Origin: Christensenella timonensis
Lineage (GTDB): Bacteria; Bacillota; Clostridia; Christensenellales; Christensenellaceae
Direction of reading: 5' to 3'
Assembly (NCBI RefSeq): GCF_900087015.1
Contig: NZ_FLKP01000002.1
Coordinates: forward strand, 1,860,001 to 1,924,000
DNA: 64,000 bases
How positions within the stretch are numbered: the first letter of the stretch is position 1; each line of letters starts with the position of its first letter. Of the stretch, positions 25,821 to 34,672 are shown piece by piece. The notes under the pieces are model-generated. The model worked only from the letters and a program-made list of their open reading frames with translations, had not been told where the DNA came from and made no database searches. Both the position numbers and the translations under genes were made by a program.

Positions 25821-27434
25821 TTATTCCGTCTGGCGTTTCTCCCTGCCGTGCGTGTACGTCGGAAGCAGCAGCGGAGATACTTTATCGCTCACGATGCCCG
25901 CCTGCTCCATCTCCTTTGCATACGCGTCGACGTGCGACAAGGTCAGCCCTCCGACATGGACGGACTTTGCTTTCTCCGCCGCATGGATGCCCGCGTTCCT
26001 GCCGAATACGATCACGTCAAGCAGCGAGTTCCCCATCAGGCGGTTCCTGCCGTGGATGCCCCCTACGGCCTCCCCCGCGACAAACAGGTTTTCGACCTGG
26101 CTCTGCCCGTCCACCGTGATACGGATGCCGCCGTTCTGGTAATGCAGCGTCGGATAAATGAGGATCGGTACCTTGCGCATGTCGATATCGTATTTCATAT
26201 ACATGCGCAGCATGGCGGGCAGCCGTTTTTCCAGCGTCCCCTCGCCATGGATGATATCGATCATCGGCGTATCCAGCCACACGCCATATCCCTCGGGCGT
26301 TTCTACGCCCTTGTGCCGTTCATTGCACTCCCGGATGATGGAGGCGGCCGCCACGTCGCGCGTCTCCAGCGGATGCATGAACGCTTCCCCTTCGGAGTTT
26401 ATCAGCATTGCGCCCATAGAACGGACTTTTTCCGTCACCAGCGCACCGAAGATCTGTTCGGGGAAAGCGACGCCTGTAGGATGGTATTGCAGCGTATCCG
26501 CATACAGCAGCGGAGCGCCCGCGCGGTAGGCGAGAATCAGGCCGTCCGCCGTCGCGCCATAATGGTTGGATGTCGGAAAGCCCTGATAATGCAGCCTGCC
26601 TGCGCCTCCTGTTGCAATAATCACCGTCTTCGCGCGCGCGATCATGTATTCGCCCGTCTCCATATTCATCAGCACCGCGCCCGCAGCCCTGCCGTTTTCA
26701 TCAAGGAGCAGCTCGATCGCCGCCGTAAAATCTACGATTGGGATCTGGCGGTTCATCACCTCGTCGCGCAGCACGCGCATGATCTCCGCGCCCGAATAGT
26801 CGCGCGCGGCGTGCATCCGTTTGCGGGACGTACCGCCGCCGTGGGTAGTGATCATCGTACCGTCCGCTTCCTTGTCGAACATCACGCCCAGCTCATTCAG
26901 CCATTTGACCGCGCCCGGTCCTTCCGTGACCAGCTTTTTTAAAAGCTCGGGCTTGTTTGCATAGTGCCCGCCGCCAAGCGCGTCCAGATAATGGATCGCC
27001 GGGGAATCGTTCGGCTTGTCCGCCGCCTGGATACCGCCCTCTGCCATCATCGTATTCGCATCGCCCATCCGCAGCTTGGTCACGACCATGACGTTCGCGC
27101 CGGCCTTATGCGCCTCGACCGCCGCTGACGCACCCGCGCCGCCGCCGCCGATGATGAGCACATCCACGTCGTACTCCACCCGTTCAAGATCAAGGTCTAA
27201 ACCTTTGACCCTGCTGTTTGCCTGCAGCAGCGCCGCCAGCTCTTTCGGTACCTTGTCCCCTTGATTCGGCCCGATCCTAAGCGCCTCAAAGCTGTCCTCC
27301 CGGTAATCCGGGTGGAACTGCTTTAATAGCGCTTCTTTTTCGTCGGCGGTCATTCTTCTTGGTTCCACGCCGATCCTTGCCTGTCTCGTCTCCTCCACCT
27401 TTTCGATGGACGCAAGCATTTCTGGTGTAAACAT
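25821..27434 (-). CDS. frdA: Fumarate reductase-type flavoprotein subunit
   Basis: 537 residues. After an unusual N-terminal extension of about 85 residues comes the FAD motif IIGGGGAGASAA (96-102), then MAEGGIQAA, HYQNGGIRI, and the late NRLMGNSLLDVIVFGR. It should transfer electrons from its FAD to fumarate, giving succinate. The position of the FAD-linking His of membrane Frd/Sdh is Asn127 here (DANTMMAEGG), so FAD is probably not covalently bound, as in L-aspartate oxidase and some soluble reductases. No membrane anchor gene is present. Last gene of the long operon; the iron-sulfur subunit lies 15 bp upstream. Another dicarboxylate or enoate acceptor cannot be excluded. Confidence 0.88.
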   Translation of the reverse strand: MFTPEMLASIEKVEETRQARIGVEPRRMTADEKEALLKQFHPDYREDSFEALRIGPNQGDKVPKELAALLQANSRVKGLDLDLERVEYDVDVLIIGGGGAGASAAVEAHKAGANVMVVTKLRMGDANTMMAEGGIQAADKPNDSPAIHYLDALGGGHYANKPELLKKLVTEGPGAVKWLNELGVMFDKEADGTMITTHGGGTSRKRMHAARDYSGAEIMRVLRDEVMNRQIPIVDFTAAIELLLDENGRAAGAVLMNMETGEYMIARAKTVIIATGGAGRLHYQGFPTSNHYGATADGLILAYRAGAPLLYADTLQYHPTGVAFPEQIFGALVTEKVRSMGAMLINSEGEAFMHPLETRDVAAASIIRECNERHKGVETPEGYGVWLDTPMIDIIHGEGTLEKRLPAMLRMYMKYDIDMRKVPILIYPTLHYQNGGIRITVDGQSQVENLFVAGEAVGGIHGRNRLMGNSLLDVIVFGRNAGIHAAEKAKSVHVGGLTLSHVDAYAKEMEQAGIVSDKVSPLLLPTYTHGREKRQTE

Positions 27435-27449
27435 ACTAACCCCGCCTCC

Positions 27450-28124
27450 TTATTGTTCGATCTGCCTGTGGTTGTAAAGCTCTTTCAGCTCCTCGATGGG
27501 TTTGTTTGCCACATCCTCTAAGAGCTTGATAAAATCACCGTGTTCGATTTCCTTGACGCGCTCGGTCAGGTGCTTTGATTCGGGCGCCAGGTATTTCCCC
27601 GTCAGCCGGCGCGCGAGAAGCGCCACCTGCGGATGGGAAATTTCGGCCGGGCAACGCGCGGAGCATACGCCGCACATCACGCAGTCAAAGGATTTCTCGG
27701 CACATTTTTCATATTCGCCGCGCTGTGCATGCGCGATATACTGCATGACCTTCAATTCCTGCGTGCACGCCTTGGTGCATGCGTTACAGCCGATACAGCT
27801 GTAAATCTCCGGATAGAGCTGCATCATGATCTGCTCTGTCGGTTTCGTCTGCTCCATATCATAAACCGGCTTCACGATCGGGAAAAACGGCAGCATCGCA
27901 ACATACATGTTATCTTCCACCGTTGTCTGGCACGCCAGGCAGAACTTCAAGGTGTTATCGCCCTTGATGCGGTAGATCGTCGCACACGCGCCGCAAAAAC
28001 CGTTGCGGCAGCCACACCCGCGCACAAGCTGGTATCCCGCATATTCCATTGCCCCCATGATGGTAAGGCCTGACGGGACGCTGTATTTTTTGCCCATCAG
28101 AAAGACATTTACCATTTCTTCCAT
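27450..28124 (-). CDS. frdB: Fumarate reductase-type iron-sulfur subunit
   Basis: 224 residues. An N-terminal plant-type [2Fe-2S] domain with GCGCRNGFCGAC and a later CLAC is followed by two cubane motifs, CIGCNACTKAC and CVMCGVCSARCP. It links an electron donor to FrdA. It lacks the C-terminal CCG (HdrB) domain that archaeal thiol:fumarate reductase TfrB has; a separate HdrB is encoded in the same operon. The start MEEMVNVF follows GGAG by 10 nt; the open frame runs 27 codons further upstream into flxA. Confidence 0.88.
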   Translation of the reverse strand: MEEMVNVFLMGKKYSVPSGLTIMGAMEYAGYQLVRGCGCRNGFCGACATIYRIKGDNTLKFCLACQTTVEDNMYVAMLPFFPIVKPVYDMEQTKPTEQIMMQLYPEIYSCIGCNACTKACTQELKVMQYIAHAQRGEYEKCAEKSFDCVMCGVCSARCPAEISHPQVALLARRLTGKYLAPESKHLTERVKEIEHGDFIKLLEDVANKPIEELKELYNHRQIEQ

Positions 28125-28140
28125 TACCCTGTCTCTCCTC

Positions 28141-28989
28141 TCAATATTCATCCGGCAGTTCCGAAAGCTCGTCGCAACGGAATACCGGGCCGTCTTTGCA
28201 CACATATTTGGAACCGATGTTGCAGCGTCCGCATTTGCCCACGCCGCACTTCATGCGCAGCTCCATCGTCGTATATACCTGCTTTTTATCGAACCCCAGC
28301 TCTTCTAAGGCCTGCAGCGTGAACTTGATCATGATGGGCGGCCCGCACACGAGCGCCGTCCTGTCCGTCTGAAAGCCAAGCTCCTTGACATAGTTTGGAA
28401 CAAAACCGACATGTCCGTCCCACTTGCCTTCCTCCTGGTCGATCGTCAGGTGTACTTGCACATCCTTTGCATTGCTCCACTCGTTTTTAATTTCATTGAA
28501 ATCCACCAGGTCTTCCATGGAGCGCGACCCATAGACGATGTCGATCTTGCCATACTTCTCACGGTAGTGCAGCACGTAATTGATCACCGAACGAAGCGGG
28601 GCAAGGCCGATGCCGCCTGCGATGAAGAGCAGGTCTTTGCCCACAAGTTCCGTTTCTACCGGAAACGCATTGCCGTACGGCCCGCGGATCGTGATCTGCT
28701 GTCCGACGTCCATCTGGTGCAGCCAGTCCGTCAGGCAGCCGCACTTTTTGATGCTGAATTCCATGAATTCCGTGTTTGTGGGCGACGAGGTAATGGAAAA
28801 CATCGCCTCCCCCACGCCGGGAATGGAAAGCATCGCGCACTGCCCCGGCATATGCGCAAAGCATACGCCGCCGCTCCTCCCCTGCGCGCGGAACGTCTTG
28901 ACGTCCGGCGTATCCTTCCTGATGTCCGTGATGACGCCGATGTCCGGGATGAGCGTATCCTTCCTGTCTATATCTAGATTACTTGCCAT
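28141..28989 (-). CDS. flxA: FlxA: FAD/NAD(P)-binding oxidoreductase subunit
   Basis: 282 residues of the ferredoxin-NADP reductase family. FAD-binding barrel with MFSITSSPT, then the nucleotide-binding start FIAGGIGLAPLRSVI and CGPPIMIKFT. A C-terminal cluster motif CGVGKCGRCNIG (plus a later CKDG) is typical of the AsrB/HydG/FlxA group. It would take hydride from NADH and pass electrons to the Fe-S subunits. It overlaps flxB by 11 bp, indicating translational coupling. Confidence 0.9.
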   Translation of the reverse strand: MASNLDIDRKDTLIPDIGVITDIRKDTPDVKTFRAQGRSGGVCFAHMPGQCAMLSIPGVGEAMFSITSSPTNTEFMEFSIKKCGCLTDWLHQMDVGQQITIRGPYGNAFPVETELVGKDLLFIAGGIGLAPLRSVINYVLHYREKYGKIDIVYGSRSMEDLVDFNEIKNEWSNAKDVQVHLTIDQEEGKWDGHVGFVPNYVKELGFQTDRTALVCGPPIMIKFTLQALEELGFDKKQVYTTMELRMKCGVGKCGRCNIGSKYVCKDGPVFRCDELSELPDEY

Positions 28990-30013
28990 CTTCTGTTTCT
29001 CCCAAAGCTTTTATTACCTTTACGATGTTCATGGAAATCGGGCATTTGGAAACACACCGCCCACAGCCCACGCACGAATATTCCCCGCCGTTGTTTGCCG
29101 GGAAATAGACCAGCTTATGCATAAAGCGCTGTCTAAAGCGTTCAAGCTGCGTCTTGCGCGGATTCCCATGCGCCATCCGCGTAAAATCGGAATACATACA
29201 CGAATCCCAGCAGCGGTAGCGCTTTATGCCGTGTCCCGTATCAAAATCGCGGATATCGTAACACTGGCAGGTCGGGCATACGAAAGTACACGTCCCGCAG
29301 CCGATGCACGCGCGGTAAAGCTCTTCCCATTTTGGCGAGTCAAACAGCCTGCCCGTCGCGTCCCCGTCAAAGCCCTTGAGGCTCAAATCCTTTAACGGCA
29401 ATTGATCCAGTATCTCTTTGGCCTTCGCGACAGCCCCGTCAATTTCGCTGTCCTCTGCATCTTCAAAAAGCGATTCTACCTGCGCTGTCAGTTCCTCACC
29501 CTTTTGCGTTAACGGCTTCCAGTACAGGGTGTCGCCCGTGATCCACGTCGCAACATCTCCGTTTGCCTGCGTCGCGTCAATGCCGAACGCACCGCAAAAG
29601 CACGTTTCCTCCGGCTCACTGCACGCAAGCCCTACCACCACGCCGTTTTCACGCCGGGCCTTGTAGTAGGTATCCACCGGCTCTGCAAGGAACACCATAT
29701 CCAGTATATCGAGGCTCTTATTGTCGCACGGCCGCACGCCGAACACCACGAACGGCGTATCCGGCTCCTCCGGCGGCAGCACTTCGATGTTTTTATCCTG
29801 CATCTTGAAAGCCACGAGGTCTTCGCTCTGCGGAAAAAACATATCCTTAGGCGATTTCACCGTATTGAGCACATTCAGTTTTACCTTCGCATCCTTCGTC
29901 CAGCGTTCGTAATTCGTCTTTCCCGCCTTGAAAACGGGCAGGTACAATTCCTTTTTCTCGTCGATTGCGGAAAAAAGCTCGCCAATACGGCTCATAGGCA
30001 ATTTTTTCATCAT
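28979..30013 (-). CDS. flxB: FlxB: 4Fe-4S dicluster electron-transfer subunit (AsrA-like)
   Basis: 344 residues, similar to the beta subunit of sulfhydrogenase and AsrA. N-terminal part with VFGVRPCDNKSLDILD and an internal CSEPEETCFCGAFG; C-terminal ferredoxin motifs CIGCGTCTFVCPTC and CVGCGRCVSKCP. It carries electrons within the Flx module. The ATG overlaps the flxC stop (ATGA). Confidence 0.88.
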   Translation of the reverse strand: MMKKLPMSRIGELFSAIDEKKELYLPVFKAGKTNYERWTKDAKVKLNVLNTVKSPKDMFFPQSEDLVAFKMQDKNIEVLPPEEPDTPFVVFGVRPCDNKSLDILDMVFLAEPVDTYYKARRENGVVVGLACSEPEETCFCGAFGIDATQANGDVATWITGDTLYWKPLTQKGEELTAQVESLFEDAEDSEIDGAVAKAKEILDQLPLKDLSLKGFDGDATGRLFDSPKWEELYRACIGCGTCTFVCPTCQCYDIRDFDTGHGIKRYRCWDSCMYSDFTRMAHGNPRKTQLERFRQRFMHKLVYFPANNGGEYSCVGCGRCVSKCPISMNIVKVIKALGETEDGK

Positions 30014-31023
30014 TTCCCGCCTCCTTTATGCGCGCCCGGCTCAATATCGTCCTGCCGGTACTGAACCAACGGCCACGGCGATTCGTCGTCGCTGCCCGCC
30101 TGGTATTCGCCGTAAAAATCGTTGATATCCTTGATGAATTTACGGTTCAAAAGGTGCAGCGGGATCCCCTGCGGGCACACACGGCTGCATTCGCCGCAGT
30201 CCGTACAGCGCGCCGCCACGTGGTATGCGCGTATGATATGGAACATGTTTTCTTCAAACGTATCCACGTTCGCCTTGCTGCTGATGCCCGAATCGTCGTT
30301 GTCAAACACGCACTTTAAGCACGAGCACGCGGGGCACGCGTTGCGGCAGGCGTTGCAGCGGATACACTTGGAAAGCTCGCTGCGCCAGAACGCAAAGCGC
30401 TCGTCTGGGGTCATGTTTTCGAGGCGTTTCACCATGCCGAAACGGTCGTAAGCACGTTCGGGGAGCGGTTGTTCGTCCTCCACGACTTCGTCGAACACGA
30501 CGCACTTCTTGCTCTTGCAGGCCATGCACTTTTCCAGCAGCACATCTTGCGTCCTGCACGTTTTGTCGCCGTAAACGGTCGATACCTGCAATTCGCTGTA
30601 ATCGTCCTCTTCGTCTTCCACGCCCTTGATGTGGATGTGTTCCTTCACGCCGGTGATCCCTTTGATCCCCTTGGCGTGCATCTTATCCTTATCCGCCATG
30701 CCATGGCACGGGATACCCAGCACATAGATCTTGGAGCGGTCAATCCGGTGCTCCTTTACGAGCTGGTTGAAGCTGTAGGTATCGCACGGCTTTAAGGGAA
30801 CCATGATGTTCCCGTCCTTCTTGCTTTCCGCAATCAGGTATTTGCTCAGGTTTGCGCCGCAAAAGCTGTTGTATACGAGGCCTGAAAGGTCGCCGCCGTA
30901 AAATACGGCGGGCGTATTGTCATATCCGTACTCGCCCTTTTTCCAGCCGACCACGCGGTCAACGATGCCCTCTTCAAGCAGCCGCTTCGCCCTGTCTTTT
31001 ATGATCTTCTCTATTCCTTGCAT
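30010..31023 (-). CDS. flxC: FlxC: 4Fe-4S electron-transfer subunit (F420H2 dehydrogenase beta-like)
   Basis: 337 residues. N-terminal region like coenzyme F420 hydrogenase/dehydrogenase beta subunits (KPCDTYSF, LGIPCHGMAD, CMACKSKKC), C-terminal ferredoxin motifs CIRCNACRNACPAC and CTDCGECSRVCPQG. The true start is MQGIEKIIKD at 31021-31023, where GGAGG lies 7 nt upstream; the frame is open for another 124 codons but those overlap flxD and are not family-like. It overlaps flxD by 13 bp. Confidence 0.88.
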   Translation of the reverse strand: MQGIEKIIKDRAKRLLEEGIVDRVVGWKKGEYGYDNTPAVFYGGDLSGLVYNSFCGANLSKYLIAESKKDGNIMVPLKPCDTYSFNQLVKEHRIDRSKIYVLGIPCHGMADKDKMHAKGIKGITGVKEHIHIKGVEDEEDDYSELQVSTVYGDKTCRTQDVLLEKCMACKSKKCVVFDEVVEDEQPLPERAYDRFGMVKRLENMTPDERFAFWRSELSKCIRCNACRNACPACSCLKCVFDNDDSGISSKANVDTFEENMFHIIRAYHVAARCTDCGECSRVCPQGIPLHLLNRKFIKDINDFYGEYQAGSDDESPWPLVQYRQDDIEPGAHKGGGK

Positions 31024-31463
31024 CTCAAATCCTCCAGCCTCTTGTTCTCGCCCAGCTCGTGGATCGTCTTTGCAAAATCGTTCATCACCTGCGCGAACTT
31101 CTGTCCTTCCGCAGCGGAAACCCATTCCACGCGCGTCCGTCCCTTTTCGATACCCAGATAATCCAGCATGCTGAACAGCAGGGCGAGCCTGCGCCGCGCG
31201 TAGTAGTTCCCCGTGGAATAGTGGCAGTCGCCCGGGTGGCAGCCGTTGATGATCACGCCATCCGCCCCGCGCTGGAACGCGCGCAGTACAAACATCGGGT
31301 TCACACGGCAAGAGCACGGCACGCGGATGATCTTCACGTCCGCCGGATAGGAAAGCCTGCTCGTTCCCGCGAGATCCGCCCCCGCATAACTGCACCAGTT
31401 ACAGCAGAAAGCGACGATCAGCGGCTTGAATTCGCTGTTTTTTGCTTCATTCAGTTCTTGCAT
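31011..31463 (-). CDS. flxD: FlxD: hydrogenase iron-sulfur subunit, MvhD-like
   Basis: 150 residues of the MvhD/FlxD family. The [2Fe-2S]-type cysteines are in AFCCNWCSYAGADLAG, VPCSCRVNP and INGCHPGDCHY, in the standard order. MvhD-type subunits contact HdrA and deliver electrons to its bifurcating flavin. The start MQELNEAKNS has GGAGGTGG upstream and lies inside the hdrA 3' end (13-bp overlap), tying the Flx and Hdr halves together. Confidence 0.92.
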   Translation of the reverse strand: MQELNEAKNSEFKPLIVAFCCNWCSYAGADLAGTSRLSYPADVKIIRVPCSCRVNPMFVLRAFQRGADGVIINGCHPGDCHYSTGNYYARRRLALLFSMLDYLGIEKGRTRVEWVSAAEGQKFAQVMNDFAKTIHELGENKRLEDLRCKE

Positions 31464-33439
31464 ATCGCATCCACCTCCGCCATAATCTGCCTGTTTGTAA
31501 ATCCTTTCAGGTCCATCGCACCCGAAGGACATGTGACCGTACATGCGCCGCAGCCCTGGCATACCGCCTCGTTGACCTGCGCCAAACGGCGCACCTCACG
31601 CACGCCGTGGTCGTTCACTTCTTTTTCGATATAATCGATCGCACCGTACGGACAGACGTTTGCACACGCGCTGCACCCGTTGCACAGCAGCTCGTCGCTG
31701 AGGGCAACGCATGGGTTACAGCTCAATTTATCCTTGGCAAGCAGGCCGATCACCTTGGCCGCGGCAGCGCCTGCCTGCGCGACCGTTTCCGGGATATCCT
31801 TCGGCCCCTGGCATACGCCGGAGAGGTATACGCCCGCCGTCGGGCTTTCCACCGGGCGCAGCTTAGGATGCGCTTCCGTAAAGAAATCGTTGGTATCCAT
31901 GCTCGCTGTGAGCATCGTCGCTAAGCTGCGCGCCGTCTTGTCCGGCTCGATGGCCGCGGCCAATACAACGAGATCCGCGTCGATCGTGACCTGCGTGTTG
32001 CTGATCAGGTCGGAGCCCTGTACCATCAGCTTGCCGTCCTGCTCCGCGACCTTGCCGACCATTCCCTTGATATAGTTCACATCATATTGCTCTACCGCAC
32101 GGCGCTGGAATTCGTCAAAGTTCTTGCCCGGCGTACGCACGTCGATATTAAATACCGTCACCTGCGTATCCGGATATTTTTCCCGCGTGAGCATCGCGTG
32201 CTTCGCGGTATACATGCAACATATCTTCGAGCAGTACGTCTTGCCGCAGCTTGACGTATCGCGCGAACCTACGCACTGGATGAACACGATCTTTTTGGGG
32301 TGCTTGCCGTCGGACGGACGCAGCAGCACGCCTTTGGTCGGCCCTGCCGCATTGGTCAGGCGTTCAAACTCCAGCGATGTGACCACGTCCGGGTTCTGCG
32401 AATAGCCATATTCGTCGAACTTTTCCAGTGAAATCGGATTGAAGCCCGTCGCCGCAATAATCGCGCCGTATTCGCGCGTCACGATTTCGTCCTGCTGGTC
32501 AAAATCGATCGCCTTCGCGCTGCACACCTTTTCGCACAGCCCGCATTTCCCTGTCTTATAGTGGATGCACGCGTCGTGGTCGATCACCGGTACATTGGGG
32601 ATTGCCTGTGCAAAGGGGATATAGATCGCGCCGCGGCAAGAAAGCCCCATGTTGAATTCGCTCTTGGCTTTTCTCGACGGGCATTTTTCCGTACAAAGCC
32701 CGCAGCCCGTACAAAGGTCGCTGTTTACGTTGCGCGCCTTTTTGCGGATATCCACCTTAAAGTTTCCCACAAAGCCGGAAACCTTCTCCACTTCGCTGTA
32801 TGTATAGATATTGATCTTTTCATGCGCGGCAGCGTCCACCATTTTTGGCGTCAAGATACACGCCGCACAGTCGAGCGTGGGGAACGTCTTATCGAGCTGC
32901 GCCATCTTGCCGCCGATCGTCGGGGATTTCTCCACGATATCCACTTCATACCCCGCATCCGCGATATCGAGCGCTGTCTGAATGCCGGCGATGCCGCCGC
33001 CAATGACCAGCGCGCGCTTTACGACCGGGCTTTCGCCCGCCGTCAGCGGCGCGTTCAAATTGAGCTTTGCGACCGCCGCTTTTGCGAGGATAATGGCTTT
33101 CTCCGTACCCTCTGCCTTGTCTTTATGGATCCACGAGCACTGCTCACGGATGTTTGCGATCTCTACCATGTACGGGTTGATCCCCGCTGCGACCGCCGTC
33201 TTGCGGAACGTCGCTTCGTGCATCCTCGGCGAACACGAACAGACCACGATGCCCGTCAAATGGTGTTCCCTGACCGCTTCCTTGATCTTCGACTGCCCGC
33301 CTTCCGAGCACATGTATTGATAGTCTGCCGTATATACGACGCCCGGCTCGCTTTTCAAAGCCTGCGCGACCGCTTCGACGTCGACCGTCGCCGCGATATT
33401 GCTGCCGCACCAGCAGACAAATACTCCTATTCTCTGCAA
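31451..33439 (-). CDS. hdrA: HdrA: heterodisulfide reductase-like bifurcating flavoprotein
   Basis: 662 residues. N-terminal Fe-S region with VCWCGSN and VVCSCSPRMHE, FAD motif VIGGGIAGIQTALDIAD, the HdrA-specific TLDCAACILTPKM cluster site, ferredoxin motifs CTGCGLCTEKCPS and CGLCEKVCS, an inserted region with CVGSRD and CSKICC, and a C-terminal diferredoxin CNGCSACANVCPYG / CQGCGACTVTCPSG. HdrA flavins split electron pairs between a high- and a low-potential acceptor. The start is TTG at 33437-33439; no in-frame ATG stands upstream. Soluble complex with HdrBC and FlxABCD. Confidence 0.94.
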   Translation of the reverse strand: MQRIGVFVCWCGSNIAATVDVEAVAQALKSEPGVVYTADYQYMCSEGGQSKIKEAVREHHLTGIVVCSCSPRMHEATFRKTAVAAGINPYMVEIANIREQCSWIHKDKAEGTEKAIILAKAAVAKLNLNAPLTAGESPVVKRALVIGGGIAGIQTALDIADAGYEVDIVEKSPTIGGKMAQLDKTFPTLDCAACILTPKMVDAAAHEKINIYTYSEVEKVSGFVGNFKVDIRKKARNVNSDLCTGCGLCTEKCPSRKAKSEFNMGLSCRGAIYIPFAQAIPNVPVIDHDACIHYKTGKCGLCEKVCSAKAIDFDQQDEIVTREYGAIIAATGFNPISLEKFDEYGYSQNPDVVTSLEFERLTNAAGPTKGVLLRPSDGKHPKKIVFIQCVGSRDTSSCGKTYCSKICCMYTAKHAMLTREKYPDTQVTVFNIDVRTPGKNFDEFQRRAVEQYDVNYIKGMVGKVAEQDGKLMVQGSDLISNTQVTIDADLVVLAAAIEPDKTARSLATMLTASMDTNDFFTEAHPKLRPVESPTAGVYLSGVCQGPKDIPETVAQAGAAAAKVIGLLAKDKLSCNPCVALSDELLCNGCSACANVCPYGAIDYIEKEVNDHGVREVRRLAQVNEAVCQGCGACTVTCPSGAMDLKGFTNRQIMAEVDAICKN

Positions 33440-33460
33440 GAAAATCTCATTCCCTTCCTG

Positions 33461-33853
33461 TTATTTGTTGTATTTCCTAAGCGCACTGGTGATTGCCTGC
33501 TGCGGCATATCTTCATCCAGTATTTCCGGTATTTCCGTGACCTTGAGGTGGTTTTCGCCCTGCGAACGGATCTTCAGCAGGCGTACCGCCTCGATCAGCT
33601 TTGCCGGCTCCACGCTGCGCGGGCAACGCTCTATGCAGGCAAAGCAGGACAGGCACCTAAAAATGGACTCCGAATTCATCAGCTCTTCGATGCGCCCCTT
33701 GCGCACCATGGATACAAACTGGTGCGGATGGTATTCCATTTCGTCGTATGCAGGACAGGTGCCCGAGCATTTCCCGCACGTCATACACTTCCTGGGGTCA
33801 ACACCGCTCATGCGCAATACCTGCTCGCGCATATCTTCACTGCTCATGTTCAC
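33461..33853 (-). CDS. hdrC: HdrC: heterodisulfide reductase-like ferredoxin subunit
   Basis: 130 residues with two [4Fe-4S] motifs, CMTCGKCSGTCPAY and CLSCFACIERCPRS, the normal HdrC layout. It connects HdrA to HdrB. The start may be GTG at 33851-33853, which overlaps the hdrB stop by 3 bp and has GGGGG 9 nt upstream, or ATG two codons later. Confidence 0.92.
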   Translation of the reverse strand: MNMSSEDMREQVLRMSGVDPRKCMTCGKCSGTCPAYDEMEYHPHQFVSMVRKGRIEELMNSESIFRCLSCFACIERCPRSVEPAKLIEAVRLLKIRSQGENHLKVTEIPEILDEDMPQQAITSALRKYNK

Positions 33854-34650
33854 TTCGCGCCGCCCCCTTCCGATGTGCCGAGCGCCTCTGCCAGAAGCTC
33901 CGTAAAATAATGCACCGAAACCGTATACCCTGCGCTGTTCTGATCAAGGTTGTAGCGGCACAGCGGACATGCCGTCACGATCATTTCGGCACCCTTGGCC
34001 TGCGCAGAAGAAAGGATGTTATTGCACATCTTTTTGGATGCGTCCTTATCCTCGATCACCACATAACCGCCGCAGCATTCGTTGCGGTAAGCATAAATGA
34101 CAGGCTCCGCGCCGATCGCCCGGATAAAGTCTTCGATGATGGACGGGTTTTCCGGATCGTCAAACTGCATCTCGTCATTGGGGCGCAGCAGCAGGCAGCC
34201 ATAATAAGCGCCGATCTTCTTACCCGTAAGCGGATTCTTCACTTTTTTTCGCAATTCACCAAAGCCGATGCGGTCGCGAAGCATCTCCAGGTAATGGAGC
34301 ACCGTCGCCTCTCCCGCGTAGTCTTCCTCAAGCTTCAGGTAATTGTTGACCTTCATGCGGATATCGTCATTTGTACGCATATCGTTGTTCACGCGTTTCA
34401 ACACATGGTGGCAAGCGCTGCAAAGCGTAACGAGCTCCTGCTTCAAGCCTTTTGCGCTATCAAGAGCGCGTACGGCCGAAAGCTTGGTCGCGATCTCGTC
34501 CTTTGCCATGGGGTATACTGCGCCGCAGCACTGCCATTCGGGCAGCTCTATAAGCTCCACGCCTAACGCCTGTGCGGATTTGCGTGCATATTCATCCAGC
34601 TCTTTTGCCTTTGTCTTCAGCGTACAGCCCGGATAATAACTAAAAACCAT
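33850..34650 (-). CDS. hdrB: HdrB: CCG-domain heterodisulfide reductase-like subunit
   Basis: 266 residues with two CCG domains: WQCCGAVYP with a later CSACH, and NECCGGYVV with ACPLC. These bind the non-cubane [4Fe-4S] clusters that reduce disulfides or hand electrons to a partner. Start MVFSYYPGC has GAGGAG upstream; the frame extends 19 codons into the fumC region without family similarity. In archaeal thiol:fumarate reductase the same domain is fused to the Fe-S subunit, which makes the link with frdBA suggestive. Confidence 0.92.
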   Translation of the reverse strand: MVFSYYPGCTLKTKAKELDEYARKSAQALGVELIELPEWQCCGAVYPMAKDEIATKLSAVRALDSAKGLKQELVTLCSACHHVLKRVNNDMRTNDDIRMKVNNYLKLEEDYAGEATVLHYLEMLRDRIGFGELRKKVKNPLTGKKIGAYYGCLLLRPNDEMQFDDPENPSIIEDFIRAIGAEPVIYAYRNECCGGYVVIEDKDASKKMCNNILSSAQAKGAEMIVTACPLCRYNLDQNSAGYTVSVHYFTELLAEALGTSEGGGAK

Positions 34651-34672
34651 ATTGTTTCCTTCTCCTCTTTTG

